From: Ilumatobacteraceae bacterium
GTDB taxonomy: Bacteria > Actinomycetota > Acidimicrobiia > Acidimicrobiales > Ilumatobacteraceae
DNA length: 10,791 bases
Direction of reading: 5' to 3'
Assembly: GCA_019090765.1 (NCBI GenBank)
Contig: JAHRVJ010000351.1
Coordinates: forward strand, 1 to 10,791
Translations under genes and position numbers: made by a program
Notes under the pieces: model-generated
Told to the model about the DNA's origin: nothing
Databases searched by the model: none
The model's input: the letters and a program-made list of their open reading frames with translations, nothing else
Shown: positions 1 through 6,300 of the stretch, in pieces
How positions within the stretch are numbered: the first letter of the stretch is position 1
Layout of the letters: each line of letters opens with the position of its first letter

Positions 1-386
1 CCGATGACCTCAATCTCATCTGCATGTTCTCGAGCGAACTGCTCGACTTCGGGGGCTTCCCGAGCGCAAACAGGTCAATGTGGTGCCCACATCCACACCA
101 GCACCGGCTTCTCTGAGGGAACCATGTTGCGCAGGTTGACCTGATTGCCGAGCGTCACGTTGTTGACAACAACATCGGGCAGAACATTCGATTCGATGTC
201 TGATGCGGGCACGACAGCAACCTCGTCGGGCGGGGCCGGTGCCTCGGTCGCGCTATCGCCTTCGGCGTTGCTACCGCTAGAGCCAGCGTCGTCGCCGCCG
301 CACGCGGCGAGCGCGAAGGTGCCGGCCAACAAGATCGCGGCCGCCTTTGACCGTTTCGTCCTGAGGGGATGCCTGGTAGGTCGCAT
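1..386 (-). CDS. Thioredoxin-like (TlpA/ResA-type) lipoprotein, candidate selenoprotein with UxxC motif; 3' end beyond window
   Basis: Probable membrane-anchored thiol-disulfide oxidoreductase acting outside the cytoplasmic membrane. ATG at 386-384 gives a basic n-region, a hydrophobic stretch (AAAILLAGTFALA) and a lipobox LAAC with Cys29. A low-complexity Gly/Ser/Ala/Glu linker follows, then a redoxin-like domain: a beta strand KPVLVWMW (residues 93-100), then APH, a TGA codon at residue 104 (75-77), and PVCAREAPEVEQFAREHADE to the edge. In the TlpA/ResA family this site is WAxxCPxCxxExP, so TGA sits exactly at the nucleophilic first Cys and Cys107 is the resolving Cys. The frame on both sides is uninterrupted and family-like, so I annotate through the TGA as selenocysteine. 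A nonsense mutation or sequencing error (TGC or TGT to TGA) is the main alternative. The ribosome binding site is weak (AAGAA). ATG455 is an alternative start but would bury the signal peptide. It lies 91 bases after the LysM/BTAD gene, so co-transcription is possible. Confidence 0.72.
39..73 (-). promoter_or_regulatory. Candidate bacterial SECIS hairpin
   Basis: This stretch starts one base after the TGA. RNA from 73 down to 39 folds as an outer stem of seven pairs, including two G-U pairs (CUGUUUG with CGAGCAG), a 3x3 internal loop, and an inner stem UCGGG/CCCGA closed by the loop AAGCC. The apical loop begins 16 nt after the UGA. Overall size and placement resemble bacterial SECIS elements, which lie in the coding region directly downstream of UGA and bind SelB. 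The loop G is at its third position, and an alternative fold (GCUCG/CGAGC) would put GG at the start of a 15-nt loop. I folded it by eye only, with no energy or covariation test. GC-rich coding sequence often yields hairpins. Confidence 0.5.
75..77 (-). other. In-frame TGA at catalytic Cys position: candidate selenocysteine codon
   Basis: The codon is TGA in the minus-strand frame, followed by C (UGAC, a weak termination context). It replaces the first Cys of the thioredoxin CxxC motif (WAPH-TGA-PVC). Sec at the nucleophilic Cys of a redox motif is the usual place for bacterial selenocysteine in thiol oxidoreductases. TGA is used as an ordinary stop by nearly every other gene in this window, so global code reassignment does not explain it. 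Confidence 0.7.
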
Positions 387-409
387 TTCGGCATTCTTGT
401 CGTCTGCCG

Positions 410-448
410 ACGTTCGCGAGTGACACCAAGGCGTTGTTCTCCGAACGT
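410..448. repeat. Inverted repeat ACGTTCG / CGAACGT upstream of lipoprotein gene
   Basis: Seven-base perfect arms at 410-416 and 442-448, 25 bases apart, sit in the 91-base gap between the LysM/BTAD stop and the lipoprotein start. The arms could form an operator for a dimeric regulator or a weak hairpin. There is no T-tract, so this is not a convincing terminator. Repeats of this length can arise by chance. Confidence 0.25.
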
Positions 449-477
449 TTCCCATGTCAGGCCTGCCCAACGGTGAG

Positions 478-3400
478 TTAGGCCGAGGTGAGGAGATCGC
501 GGCGCAGCGCGAGCAGCTTCGGAGCTGGCTCACCGTCAGACCAGGCGTCGGCAACAATCACCCGCTCGTAGGACTCCCACTCTTGGCGCACTCCTGCAAG
601 ATCGCCAGCACGAGCATGAGCTCGCATCCGTAGGCCGATCAGCTCTTCATGACCTGGCAGCACCTTCAGCCCCTGACCGGTGGCCCAGAAAACGGCTTCT
701 GTGTCGCCAAGCGAGAGCGCGTGCGCCGCCAGTTCTGATGCGGTGCCAATGGCCAGCAACACCATGTTTGACGTGATCCCCTCGGCATCGGGCCAGAGAT
801 AACCGGTACCGGCAAATGGCACGTCGCGGATCAGTTCAACCGCCGGGCGAAGTACCTGCACTGCCTGTAGCGGTGGGAGCACTCGCGCGTGATCGAGGCG
901 CTGCTGGATCAGCTGTGCATCGGTTAGCACGGCATCGTGAATGGGTAGCTGCTCCGTCAAAGTTCTGGCCAGCCACTCTTCGCCGTCGGGTGGCATCACA
1001 AGCCGTCCAAGGGCTCGCCGTGCCTCCGAGACCACGTTGGCGAATGTTGCGTCGCGAACATCGAGTTCCCACAACGCCGTGCGGGCACCAGAGCGAGTCG
1101 CCCGGTCGCGGTGAGTTGCCAACCATGCAATCAACTCAACTGTCTTTGATCTCTCGAACTTTCCTGGGTTTCCATCTCGGTCGGTAATCGTGACGGAACC
1201 CATCAGCCCAACAATGATCTCGTGGGCTGGTTCCACGAAGGAATCGGCCGCTGGATCGTTACTCTCTGCGGTGATCGGGGTCTCGCCGGGGTCCAGAACA
1301 GCAACGTTCTGGTCGAGGGGCTCAGCCGCGTCGGCGAGCACGTCGACTACATCGTCAAGATCGGCCTGGGAGATACCAATTGGGCAGAGCTGGACAGACG
1401 AACCGAAAGCGTGGAACGTCCAACCTCCCGGCTCGGCAAGTAGCCGGGAGGTGGCAGTTGGGAGCCCGGACTCGCCTGCTGCTGCGACCACCGCCAACCC
1501 GTGGCCTGGGGTGGGGAGCGCGCGATTGGTGACTATCTGATCGGTGTCATCGTCGCTGCGGAGCAAGATGATGGCTGGCTCCCACACCTCGCCCCCGGTT
1601 CGCAACGAACGCAGCGCGAATGAGGTTCGCTCGTCGGTCAATGTCGTTCCGACGAGGGAGACCGCTAGCTCGATTGCAGCATCGACTGATGATGTGTGAT
1701 GGGAGTTGCGGTGACCCAGCAGTGCTTGCTCGGGAAGCGACACTGAGATCAGATGCGCAACCTCGGCGTACAGCGAAGACGCCAAACCCGCAGCGATGGC
1801 GGTGACTACTTCATCGGCTTGTACCGGCTGAGCCTCGATGGCGAGCAAGCCGCAAGCTTCCAGATCGACCAGTACGTCGTCGCCCGAATCGGTGACACCG
1901 ATCTGAACAAACGCGATTGAGGGCATCGCGACCATCCGGGCGCTCTCGCTAAGCAACTCAATCGGTACTCCGGCTGGCAGAGTCCACTGCTGGCCATCGC
2001 CCTCCCACGGAGCAGGCAGTTCGGCAGGTTCGGTCAATCGGAGTTCGACATCGCCCTCGGCTGATGCTCGCACCCACCCAATCTGGCTGTCGGTTTCGAT
2101 TAGCTTGTTAGCTGCTGCGCGACATGCCACGTCGATCCGAGTAGCCCGCTCGCCAGCATCGATTGTGCGGAGGCGTCGCTCCGTTGCGACCACACCCTCT
2201 GGTGGTTGGGGCACACGGCTACGTGGCATCGCGGCGCGCAGCCGTTGGCGTCTGCGAACTGCGACAAGAGCGAGGATTCCACCAGCGAGCAGGGCTGCAT
2301 GTTCGAGACGGATCGGTGAAGGAGACGCTGGCGCATCGCCTTCAGGTGAAGAGGTGTCTGAACCGTCGCCACCCTGATTGGTTGCCGCGATGGTGGGCTC
2401 GGTGGTGCTGGTTGAGGACCCGCTCATGTTGATGATCGCAGGCGCTGTCGTGGCAGGGATGCTTCCGTCGGGCGCAGTGTTGGTGGCGGTCGCTGAGGGA
2501 GCAACGTCGGAGGTCGACGTAGGAGGGCTTGTCGTATCGGCCCCGCTTTGAGGATGCGCTTCGGCGGTCGTCGAGCCGGCGTTGATCGGCAGGGAGAGTT
2601 CCCATCCCGGCAGGATCAAATTTGGGTCGTCGAATGTGCGGCCGCCACCCATGTCGGCGCCCGCGTTTTGTTCCCATATCCGCGACCACTCAACGCCTTC
2701 ACCCAGAACGGATTCGGCGATTCCCCACAGGGTGTCACCAGGCTGGACAACGTGTGTCAGCGCAGCGTCAGGCGACTGTGGCCCCGAGCTCGGGGCGGTA
2801 GTTAGTTCATCGTGGGCATCGGTCGGGGTGGGCTGAGTGGAGGGTGTGGTTGGGGCGCGCCGTGCAACACTGGCGGGGATCGATAGTTCCCATCCGGCTT
2901 CGATGTAGGCCGGGCTGCTGAAGCGGTGCCCATTGGTCATCACTGTGTTGAGGTTCAGTTCGAGAATCGCGTCGGCAATGTCGATCGTTTTGGATTCGAC
3001 TCCATTGGCCAGGTCAGCCGCGATCGAATAAACCGACTCACCCGGTTTGACCACATGAACGCTTGGAGCTGGCACGGTCGGTGTACCGGAGTCGTCGTTG
3101 GTGATCTCGCTCGGTGATTGCGCCGGATCGGCGGCCGGGTCGCCTGCCACTTGGCCAACCTGCCCAGGAACGCTGCCCGATTGGTCGTCGAACTGAGCCG
3201 CCTGAGCCGGACTGAAACTGATGGATTCGATGGAGGCGATCGAAGTCCTCGGGGACATCACCGGGATCAGTACGAGCAGGCCAACGGCAATGAACCGGGC
3301 AGGGCGTTGAGCCCAACTGATGCCTCGAACCAATGGCATCGACAGGCCGCGATGGCGAATCATGTGCGCCAACTCGACGGCGGTGCTGACAACAATCACA

Positions 3401-3663
3401 GCCGTTGCCAGCCAGACGACACAAAGACTCGACCGGATCACAATGTCGAGCACGCTGTCGTCTGATAATGGCTCGCTCAGCGCGTTGCTGATTCCGTCTG
3501 CACTCCAATTCCAGGGAAACTTGGCTCCAGCCAACGGATTGCCAGATCCGAATCTGGTCTGTGAGATCGAGACCAATGTGATCGGCACACCCAGCGTGAG
3601 CATCGCCAGGGCAAGCAAGGAAGACGCGAAGCGCCCCGCTTGATGTGGTGCAGGGATTGTCAT
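478..3663 (-). CDS. Large membrane protein: two LysM domains outside, SARP-type winged helix plus BTAD inside
   Basis: A 1061-residue protein, probably a peptidoglycan-binding membrane protein with a regulator-like cytoplasmic end. Hydrophobic segments lie at about 12-33, 78-100, 122-138 and 453-469. LysM 1 spans about 202-263 (VHVVKPGESVYSIA... GWELSIP) and LysM 2 about 303-360 (THVVQPGDTLWGIA... GWELSLPI), each followed by Pro/Ser/Thr-rich linker. After the last membrane segment comes a basic stretch (RRRQRLRAAMPRSR), which by the positive-inside rule places the C-terminus in the cytoplasm. Residues 490-805 match no family I can name. Residues 815-905 resemble an OmpR/SARP winged helix (FERSKTVELIAWLATHRDRA, then VVSEARRALG) and 910-1055 a BTAD helical repeat domain. 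The start is ATG with a strong site (GAGAGGAGG, 4-base spacing) and an ACTACTA motif just upstream. It ends in TAA. Such proteins are known beside actinobacterial Tad loci; DNA binding and its targets are inference. Confidence 0.88.
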   Translation of the reverse strand: MTIPAPHQAGRFASSLLALAMLTLGVPITLVSISQTRFGSGNPLAGAKFPWNWSADGISNALSEPLSDDSVLDIVIRSSLCVVWLATAVIVVSTAVELAHMIRHRGLSMPLVRGISWAQRPARFIAVGLLVLIPVMSPRTSIASIESISFSPAQAAQFDDQSGSVPGQVGQVAGDPAADPAQSPSEITNDDSGTPTVPAPSVHVVKPGESVYSIAADLANGVESKTIDIADAILELNLNTVMTNGHRFSSPAYIEAGWELSIPASVARRAPTTPSTQPTPTDAHDELTTAPSSGPQSPDAALTHVVQPGDTLWGIAESVLGEGVEWSRIWEQNAGADMGGGRTFDDPNLILPGWELSLPINAGSTTAEAHPQSGADTTSPPTSTSDVAPSATATNTAPDGSIPATTAPAIINMSGSSTSTTEPTIAATNQGGDGSDTSSPEGDAPASPSPIRLEHAALLAGGILALVAVRRRQRLRAAMPRSRVPQPPEGVVATERRLRTIDAGERATRIDVACRAAANKLIETDSQIGWVRASAEGDVELRLTEPAELPAPWEGDGQQWTLPAGVPIELLSESARMVAMPSIAFVQIGVTDSGDDVLVDLEACGLLAIEAQPVQADEVVTAIAAGLASSLYAEVAHLISVSLPEQALLGHRNSHHTSSVDAAIELAVSLVGTTLTDERTSFALRSLRTGGEVWEPAIILLRSDDDTDQIVTNRALPTPGHGLAVVAAAGESGLPTATSRLLAEPGGWTFHAFGSSVQLCPIGISQADLDDVVDVLADAAEPLDQNVAVLDPGETPITAESNDPAADSFVEPAHEIIVGLMGSVTITDRDGNPGKFERSKTVELIAWLATHRDRATRSGARTALWELDVRDATFANVVSEARRALGRLVMPPDGEEWLARTLTEQLPIHDAVLTDAQLIQQRLDHARVLPPLQAVQVLRPAVELIRDVPFAGTGYLWPDAEGITSNMVLLAIGTASELAAHALSLGDTEAVFWATGQGLKVLPGHEELIGLRMRAHARAGDLAGVRQEWESYERVIVADAWSDGEPAPKLLALRRDLLTSA

Positions 3664-3667
3664 TTGG

Positions 3668-3676
3668 CCTCCTCTC
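3668..3676 (-). promoter_or_regulatory. Strong ribosome binding site of LysM/BTAD gene
   Basis: GAGAGGAGG lies 4 bases before ATG 3663. It fixes the start and shows that this gene is translated independently of the pilus genes. Confidence 0.8.
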
Positions 3677-3678
3677 GA

Positions 3679-3690
3679 ATTAGTAGTCGG
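3679..3690 (-). promoter_or_regulatory. CCGACTACTAAT motif, candidate promoter element or operator
   Basis: Read on the minus strand, CCGACTACTAAT stands directly before the ribosome binding site of the LysM/BTAD gene. A near copy, CCGAACTACTAGT, stands at 10668-10680 before the first pilus gene. TACTAA or ACTAAT could serve as a -10 hexamer giving a very short leader, but I see no good -35 at 17 bases. The shared sequence may instead bind a regulator. Confidence 0.4.
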
Positions 3691-3760
3691 TTCTGTTCGA
3701 AGTTGCCCGCACCATCACAGTGGGCGTCAGGAGTGCCGCAGGGGAACGTGTCGAGCAGGA

Positions 3761-4195
3761 TCACGGTGCGCGCTCCGCGCGTACAGTCGCCTTACCAGTC
3801 ACCGTGACCCCGGCGTCGGTGATGGTTAGCGACACTGAAACCTTGTCGCCAACAACGTCGATCGAGGTGATTGTTCCATTGACGCCGTAACTCCCAAAGA
3901 GCTGCGATGCAGTTCGCTGAGCGGCTTGGCGGGCCGCCGAAACGTCGATGGGTACCTCGGTGACGCCTTCGCGGAGTTGAGGGACCGCTGCTGCCTGGGC
4001 ACCTGAGCGGGCGGCCTGAAAGGCGATCGACTGTGCCGCGGAACGGTTTGAGACTCCGCGGTCGACGTCACGGGCCAACCAAACCAGACCCAAGAAGGTG
4101 AACGCGAACATCAGCGCAATTGCGGCAACCAAGCCCGAACCGAGTTCGCCTCGAAAGCGCTCGGCGCGGGAGGCGTCGGCGCTCGCCGATATCAC
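3761..4195 (-). CDS. TadE/TadG-like small membrane protein (minor pseudopilin type)
   Basis: A 144-residue protein probably accessory to Flp pilus assembly and exposed outside the cytoplasmic membrane. The N-terminus is basic and short (RAERFRGELG), followed by one hydrophobic helix at about 20-42 (LVAAIALMFAFTFLGLVWLA). An Ala-rich helical stretch comes next (SAAQSIAFQAARSGAQAAA), then a beta-rich tail (VSVSLTITDAGVTVTGKATV). This helix, Ala-rich helix and beta tail plan is that of TadE/F/G-like proteins. The start is GTG, overlapping the TGA of the preceding gene by 4 bases (GTGA at 4192-4195), so translation is coupled. It has no cysteines. It is much shorter than full TadG with a von Willebrand A domain, so the TadG label would rest on position only. 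Confidence 0.75.
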   Translation of the reverse strand: MISASADASRAERFRGELGSGLVAAIALMFAFTFLGLVWLARDVDRGVSNRSAAQSIAFQAARSGAQAAAVPQLREGVTEVPIDVSAARQAAQRTASQLFGSYGVNGTITSIDVVGDKVSVSLTITDAGVTVTGKATVRAERAP

Positions 4196-4674
4196 GGCCC
4201 GCCCGCGGATGCGCGCAGGGGATCGATTGTCGCGTACGCGGTTGCACTGTGGGGACCTGACTGTGGCGGGTCGATGAGTTCTAAGCCTTCGATCGACACA
4301 GTGCAGAAGACCGACACGGCGACTTGGCCCCCGGGCCGGAAGTTGGCGACGTCGACAACCACTCGTGGGGATGCGCAGGACGCCGTGTCGGTGAGCATTG
4401 CAGCTCCGACCTGTTCAGCTGCGCTGCGGGCGGCGCCGACGGTTCGCTCTTGGGCCGCTGCCTGGGCCGCTGACTCAGCCGCACTCTGGACCGTGGCGCG
4501 GCTATCGACGTTGCGGCCGAGAAACACGATCACCAATGCGAGCCCGATCGCCGCGGGCGCAATCAATGCCAATCCCAGCGCGTCCGTGGACCCTCGGTCT
4601 CTACCGACCGAGGAGTCTCGGGGATTGGTCGGGCTGCTGGCTCCGCGGCGCGTGCGTGCCCTCGGGCCGATCAT
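4192..4674 (-). CDS. TadE/TadF-like small membrane protein with two exported cysteines
   Basis: A 160-residue protein of the same plan as its neighbours. A basic N-terminus (MIGPRARTRRG... VGRDRGS) precedes a single hydrophobic helix at about 33-53 (LGLALIAPAAIGLALVIVFLG). An Ala/Glu-rich helix follows (VQSAAESAAQAAAQERT), then a beta-rich domain containing exactly two cysteines, Cys100 and Cys124. If exported as expected, these could form a disulfide. The start ATG at 4674 overlaps the stop of the upstream gene (ATGA, 4671-4674), and its own stop overlaps the next GTG. A longer upstream reading of the same frame exists but only shadows the previous gene. The role is probably minor pilin or assembly factor of the Tad system. 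Assignment to TadE or TadF specifically is not possible from the sequence alone. Confidence 0.78.
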   Translation of the reverse strand: MIGPRARTRRGASSPTNPRDSSVGRDRGSTDALGLALIAPAAIGLALVIVFLGRNVDSRATVQSAAESAAQAAAQERTVGAARSAAEQVGAAMLTDTASCASPRVVVDVANFRPGGQVAVSVFCTVSIEGLELIDPPQSGPHSATAYATIDPLRASAGGP

Positions 4675-5090
4675 CTGGGAGTCACCTCTTCGACAGGTAT
4701 TGCCGAGGTGACTGAAACGCGACTTGATGTGCCAACGATGATGCCGGGAGCGTTGGCGGTGATGGTGACCGCGATGACGCCGTCGCTGGTGACCACGCTG
4801 ACGACCACATTGCTCAGATCGGTGTCGGCTTCGAGAATACCTGCTGCGGCCGCCTGCGCATCGCCGGGGGCCACTTGCTCGCGTGCGATCAGCGCGGCAG
4901 TGTCGCGGGCGACAACTCTTGCTTCGGTCTTGGCATGGCTCCACAGAGCTGCCTGCAGCGCAGCAAACGCGAGTAAGACGAAGACGGGCGTGAGGAGTGC
5001 GACCGAGAGCGACGTCGCGGCACCTGTCTCGCCGCGCATCCTTGGGTGGCCAGGTGTCTTCGTCTTTTGACTCGTGAGCTCATTGCCCAT
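4671..5090 (-). CDS. TadE-like small membrane protein (minor pseudopilin type)
   Basis: A 139-residue protein with a polar, basic N-terminus ending in MRGETGAATS. One hydrophobic helix follows at about 27-49 (LSVALLTPVFVLLAFAALQAALW), then an Ala/Arg-rich helix (KTEARVVARDTAALIA) and a beta-rich C-terminal part. The RG-E-xGA run before the membrane helix is typical of TadE-like proteins and resembles a type IV prepilin leader, but there is no clear Glu at +5. ATG 5090 has a ribosome binding site (AGAGGA, 5099-5104) 8 bases upstream, 21 bases after the pilin stop. ATG at residue 18 is a weaker alternative. It is the first of three similar genes in a row. Confidence 0.78.
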   Translation of the reverse strand: MGNELTSQKTKTPGHPRMRGETGAATSLSVALLTPVFVLLAFAALQAALWSHAKTEARVVARDTAALIAREQVAPGDAQAAAAGILEADTDLSNVVVSVVTSDGVIAVTITANAPGIIVGTSSRVSVTSAIPVEEVTPR

Positions 5091-5111
5091 CGCGCTGGTC
5101 CTCTTGCCGGT

Positions 5112-5354
5112 CTACGGAGCTGACGGTGATTGCACTGGTGTGCTGGCAGTGGTTCGGATCTGGCTCCAGATAATCGCGGCAACAACGGCGACACTCACTG
5201 CCGCGGCGGCATACCACAGCACTTGTTCGATCGAGACTGCCCCGCGATCACGCGGCCGATCTTCGTCGGCGACGTGGTGTATCCCCGAGGCGGTTTGGAA
5301 TGCGCGCGTCACAACGGCGAGAACGCCAGTGAGGATGATCATCGGATCGGACAT
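5112..5354 (-). CDS. Flp-type prepilin (probable major pilin subunit)
   Basis: An 80-residue protein, probably the structural subunit of the pilus. It has a long N-terminal leader ending in RDRG, followed by AVSIEQVLWYAAAAVSVAVV. Cleavage after Gly38 by the prepilin peptidase would leave Ala at +1 and Glu43 at +5, the class III/Flp pattern, with a single hydrophobic helix and a short Ser/Thr/Pro tail (mature about 42 residues). Flp pilins usually show Glu-Tyr at +5/+6; here it is Glu-Gln. The leader begins with a hydrophobic stretch (MIILTGVLAVV), which is unusual and could be a first membrane segment. ATG 5354 is preceded by GGAG with 6-base spacing. It is the only pilin candidate here and the point where the chain of overlapping genes is broken. 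A longer upstream reading of the frame only shadows tadC. Confidence 0.8.
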   Translation of the reverse strand: MSDPMIILTGVLAVVTRAFQTASGIHHVADEDRPRDRGAVSIEQVLWYAAAAVSVAVVAAIIWSQIRTTASTPVQSPSAP

Positions 5355-5360
5355 TTGTTG

Positions 5361-5364
5361 CTCC
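5361..5364 (-). promoter_or_regulatory. Ribosome binding site of the pilin gene
   Basis: GGAG lies 6 bases before ATG 5354. It selects the short 80-residue pilin start over upstream in-frame starts inside tadC. Confidence 0.7.
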
Positions 5365-5370
5365 AGTCGT

Positions 5371-5400
5371 GGGTTTGGGTTGTCGTGGTTGGGGTTGTCG
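5371..5400 (-). repeat. C/A-rich direct repeat in the pilin gene leader
   Basis: In the 46-base gap between tadC and the pilin gene the RNA strand carries CGACAACCC twice, 15 bases apart (5400-5392 and 5385-5377), with a partial third CGAC after another 16 bases. The stretch is almost without G or U pairing potential, so it should stay single-stranded in front of the pilin ribosome binding site. Confidence 0.45.
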
Positions 5401-6300
5401 TCAGTTGAGATTGAGGGCCGGATAGATGATGAGTGCCATGAACAGCAAGGCCATGCCGACAAGGGGTGGGGTGACTTTGTCGTTACGTACGCGGGCGTCG
5501 GCTTCTTGTTCAGCCGCCAAAGTCGAGCGCAAGGTCGAGCATTTGGCGGCGAGGCTGCGAGCGACGGGTGCGCCTTCGGCCGCGGAGAGCGTGGCAGTGG
5601 CCGCGACCTGTTCGAGTTCAACCACGCCAAAGTCAGCGCCAACGAGCGAGAGGGCGCCAACCAGGCTGTGACCGGTTGTACCCACTTCGCGCATCCGTCG
5701 CCGCAGCTCGCGAAACAGCATTCCGTCACCGGCGCGGGCTGCCTGATCGAGAGCGCCCTCGTACCCGCTGTTGCCGGCCAAGAGCATCGTGACCATGTCA
5801 AGGTAGGCGCCGAGTTGGTACCGCAGATCGATTCTGATTTCGGCGCTGCGGGCAATGGTGTCGGAGTGGATCGCGAACGGTACGAGCGCGGCCATCGCGA
5901 GCGAGAGGCCAGCGGGTATGAACACTCCGAGCGAGATCAAACCGAGCGCGTGAGCTATCCCGAGCAACAGCGCTGGAACGATCAGCCCCGCGAGTGCGGC
6001 GATCACCAAGATCCCGATATGCACCTCGGATGTTCGCCCGACGATTCGTAGTGGCTGGGCCCAGCCCGCGGTCCAGCTCTGAACGCTGGCTACGTCGGCT
6101 GACCTCCCGACGCGGTCGGCTAGGGCCGTCGCCGCGGACTGCGAACTCGGCTGAGTGTCGGATCGTCTCGAACCGCTGCGGTGCAGGTGACGCATCGCGT
6201 GGTCGAGACTGGGTCGTGGTTGCCGCCACCCTGAGACAATCAGCCAGATTGCCAGACACGCCGCCAAGCTGGTCAACAGTATGAATCCTGTTGATCTCAT
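5401..6300 (-). CDS. tadC: TadC-like inner-membrane platform protein (T2SSF family)
   Basis: A 299-residue protein and the second of the paired platform proteins that, with TadB, anchor the ATPase and assemble Flp pili in the cytoplasmic membrane. Hydrophobic segments lie at about 4-23, 94-118, 119-143 and 277-296. The conserved T2SSF stretch runs from about 163 to 275: LDMVTMLLAGNSGYEGALDQAA, then LFRELRRRM and LSAAEGAPVARSLA. The GALDQAA and EGxPVAxSL elements are typical of the TadC half of the pair. ATG overlaps the tadB stop (ATGA 6297-6300), and TGA at 5403-5401 ends the run of overlapped machinery genes. The early LAAC looks like a lipobox but sits in a multi-pass membrane protein. Confidence 0.88.
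   Translation of the reverse strand: MRSTGFILLTSLAACLAIWLIVSGWRQPRPSLDHAMRHLHRSGSRRSDTQPSSQSAATALADRVGRSADVASVQSWTAGWAQPLRIVGRTSEVHIGILVIAALAGLIVPALLLGIAHALGLISLGVFIPAGLSLAMAALVPFAIHSDTIARSAEIRIDLRYQLGAYLDMVTMLLAGNSGYEGALDQAARAGDGMLFRELRRRMREVGTTGHSLVGALSLVGADFGVVELEQVAATATLSAAEGAPVARSLAAKCSTLRSTLAAEQEADARVRNDKVTPPLVGMALLFMALIIYPALNLN

Noticed and set aside
75..77. Reading TGA as Trp through a changed genetic code
   Set aside because: Most genes here end at TGA, often in ATGA overlaps with the next start, so TGA is a normal stop in this genome.
75..77. Programmed frameshift instead of recoding at the TGA
   Set aside because: The thioredoxin-like sequence continues in the same frame directly after the TGA, so no shift is required.
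384..455. Upstream ATG 455 as start of the lipoprotein
   Set aside because: It adds 23 polar residues before the signal peptide, while ATG 386 gives a standard lipoprotein signal with lipobox Cys at 29.
3664..3760. Transcription terminator between the TadG-like gene and the LysM/BTAD gene
   Set aside because: Only 4-pair GCAC/GUGC arms with mismatches could be found and no T-tract follows.
5074..6051. Long plus-strand open frame (325 codons) opposite tadC and the pilin gene
   Set aside because: It mirrors the tadC coding strand, has no domain or membrane pattern of its own and no upstream ribosome binding site that I can see.
6231..6300. Lipobox-like LAAC near the TadC N-terminus
   Set aside because: TadC is a multi-pass T2SSF protein and the motif lies within its first membrane segment; the same residues occur by chance in Ala/Leu-rich helices.
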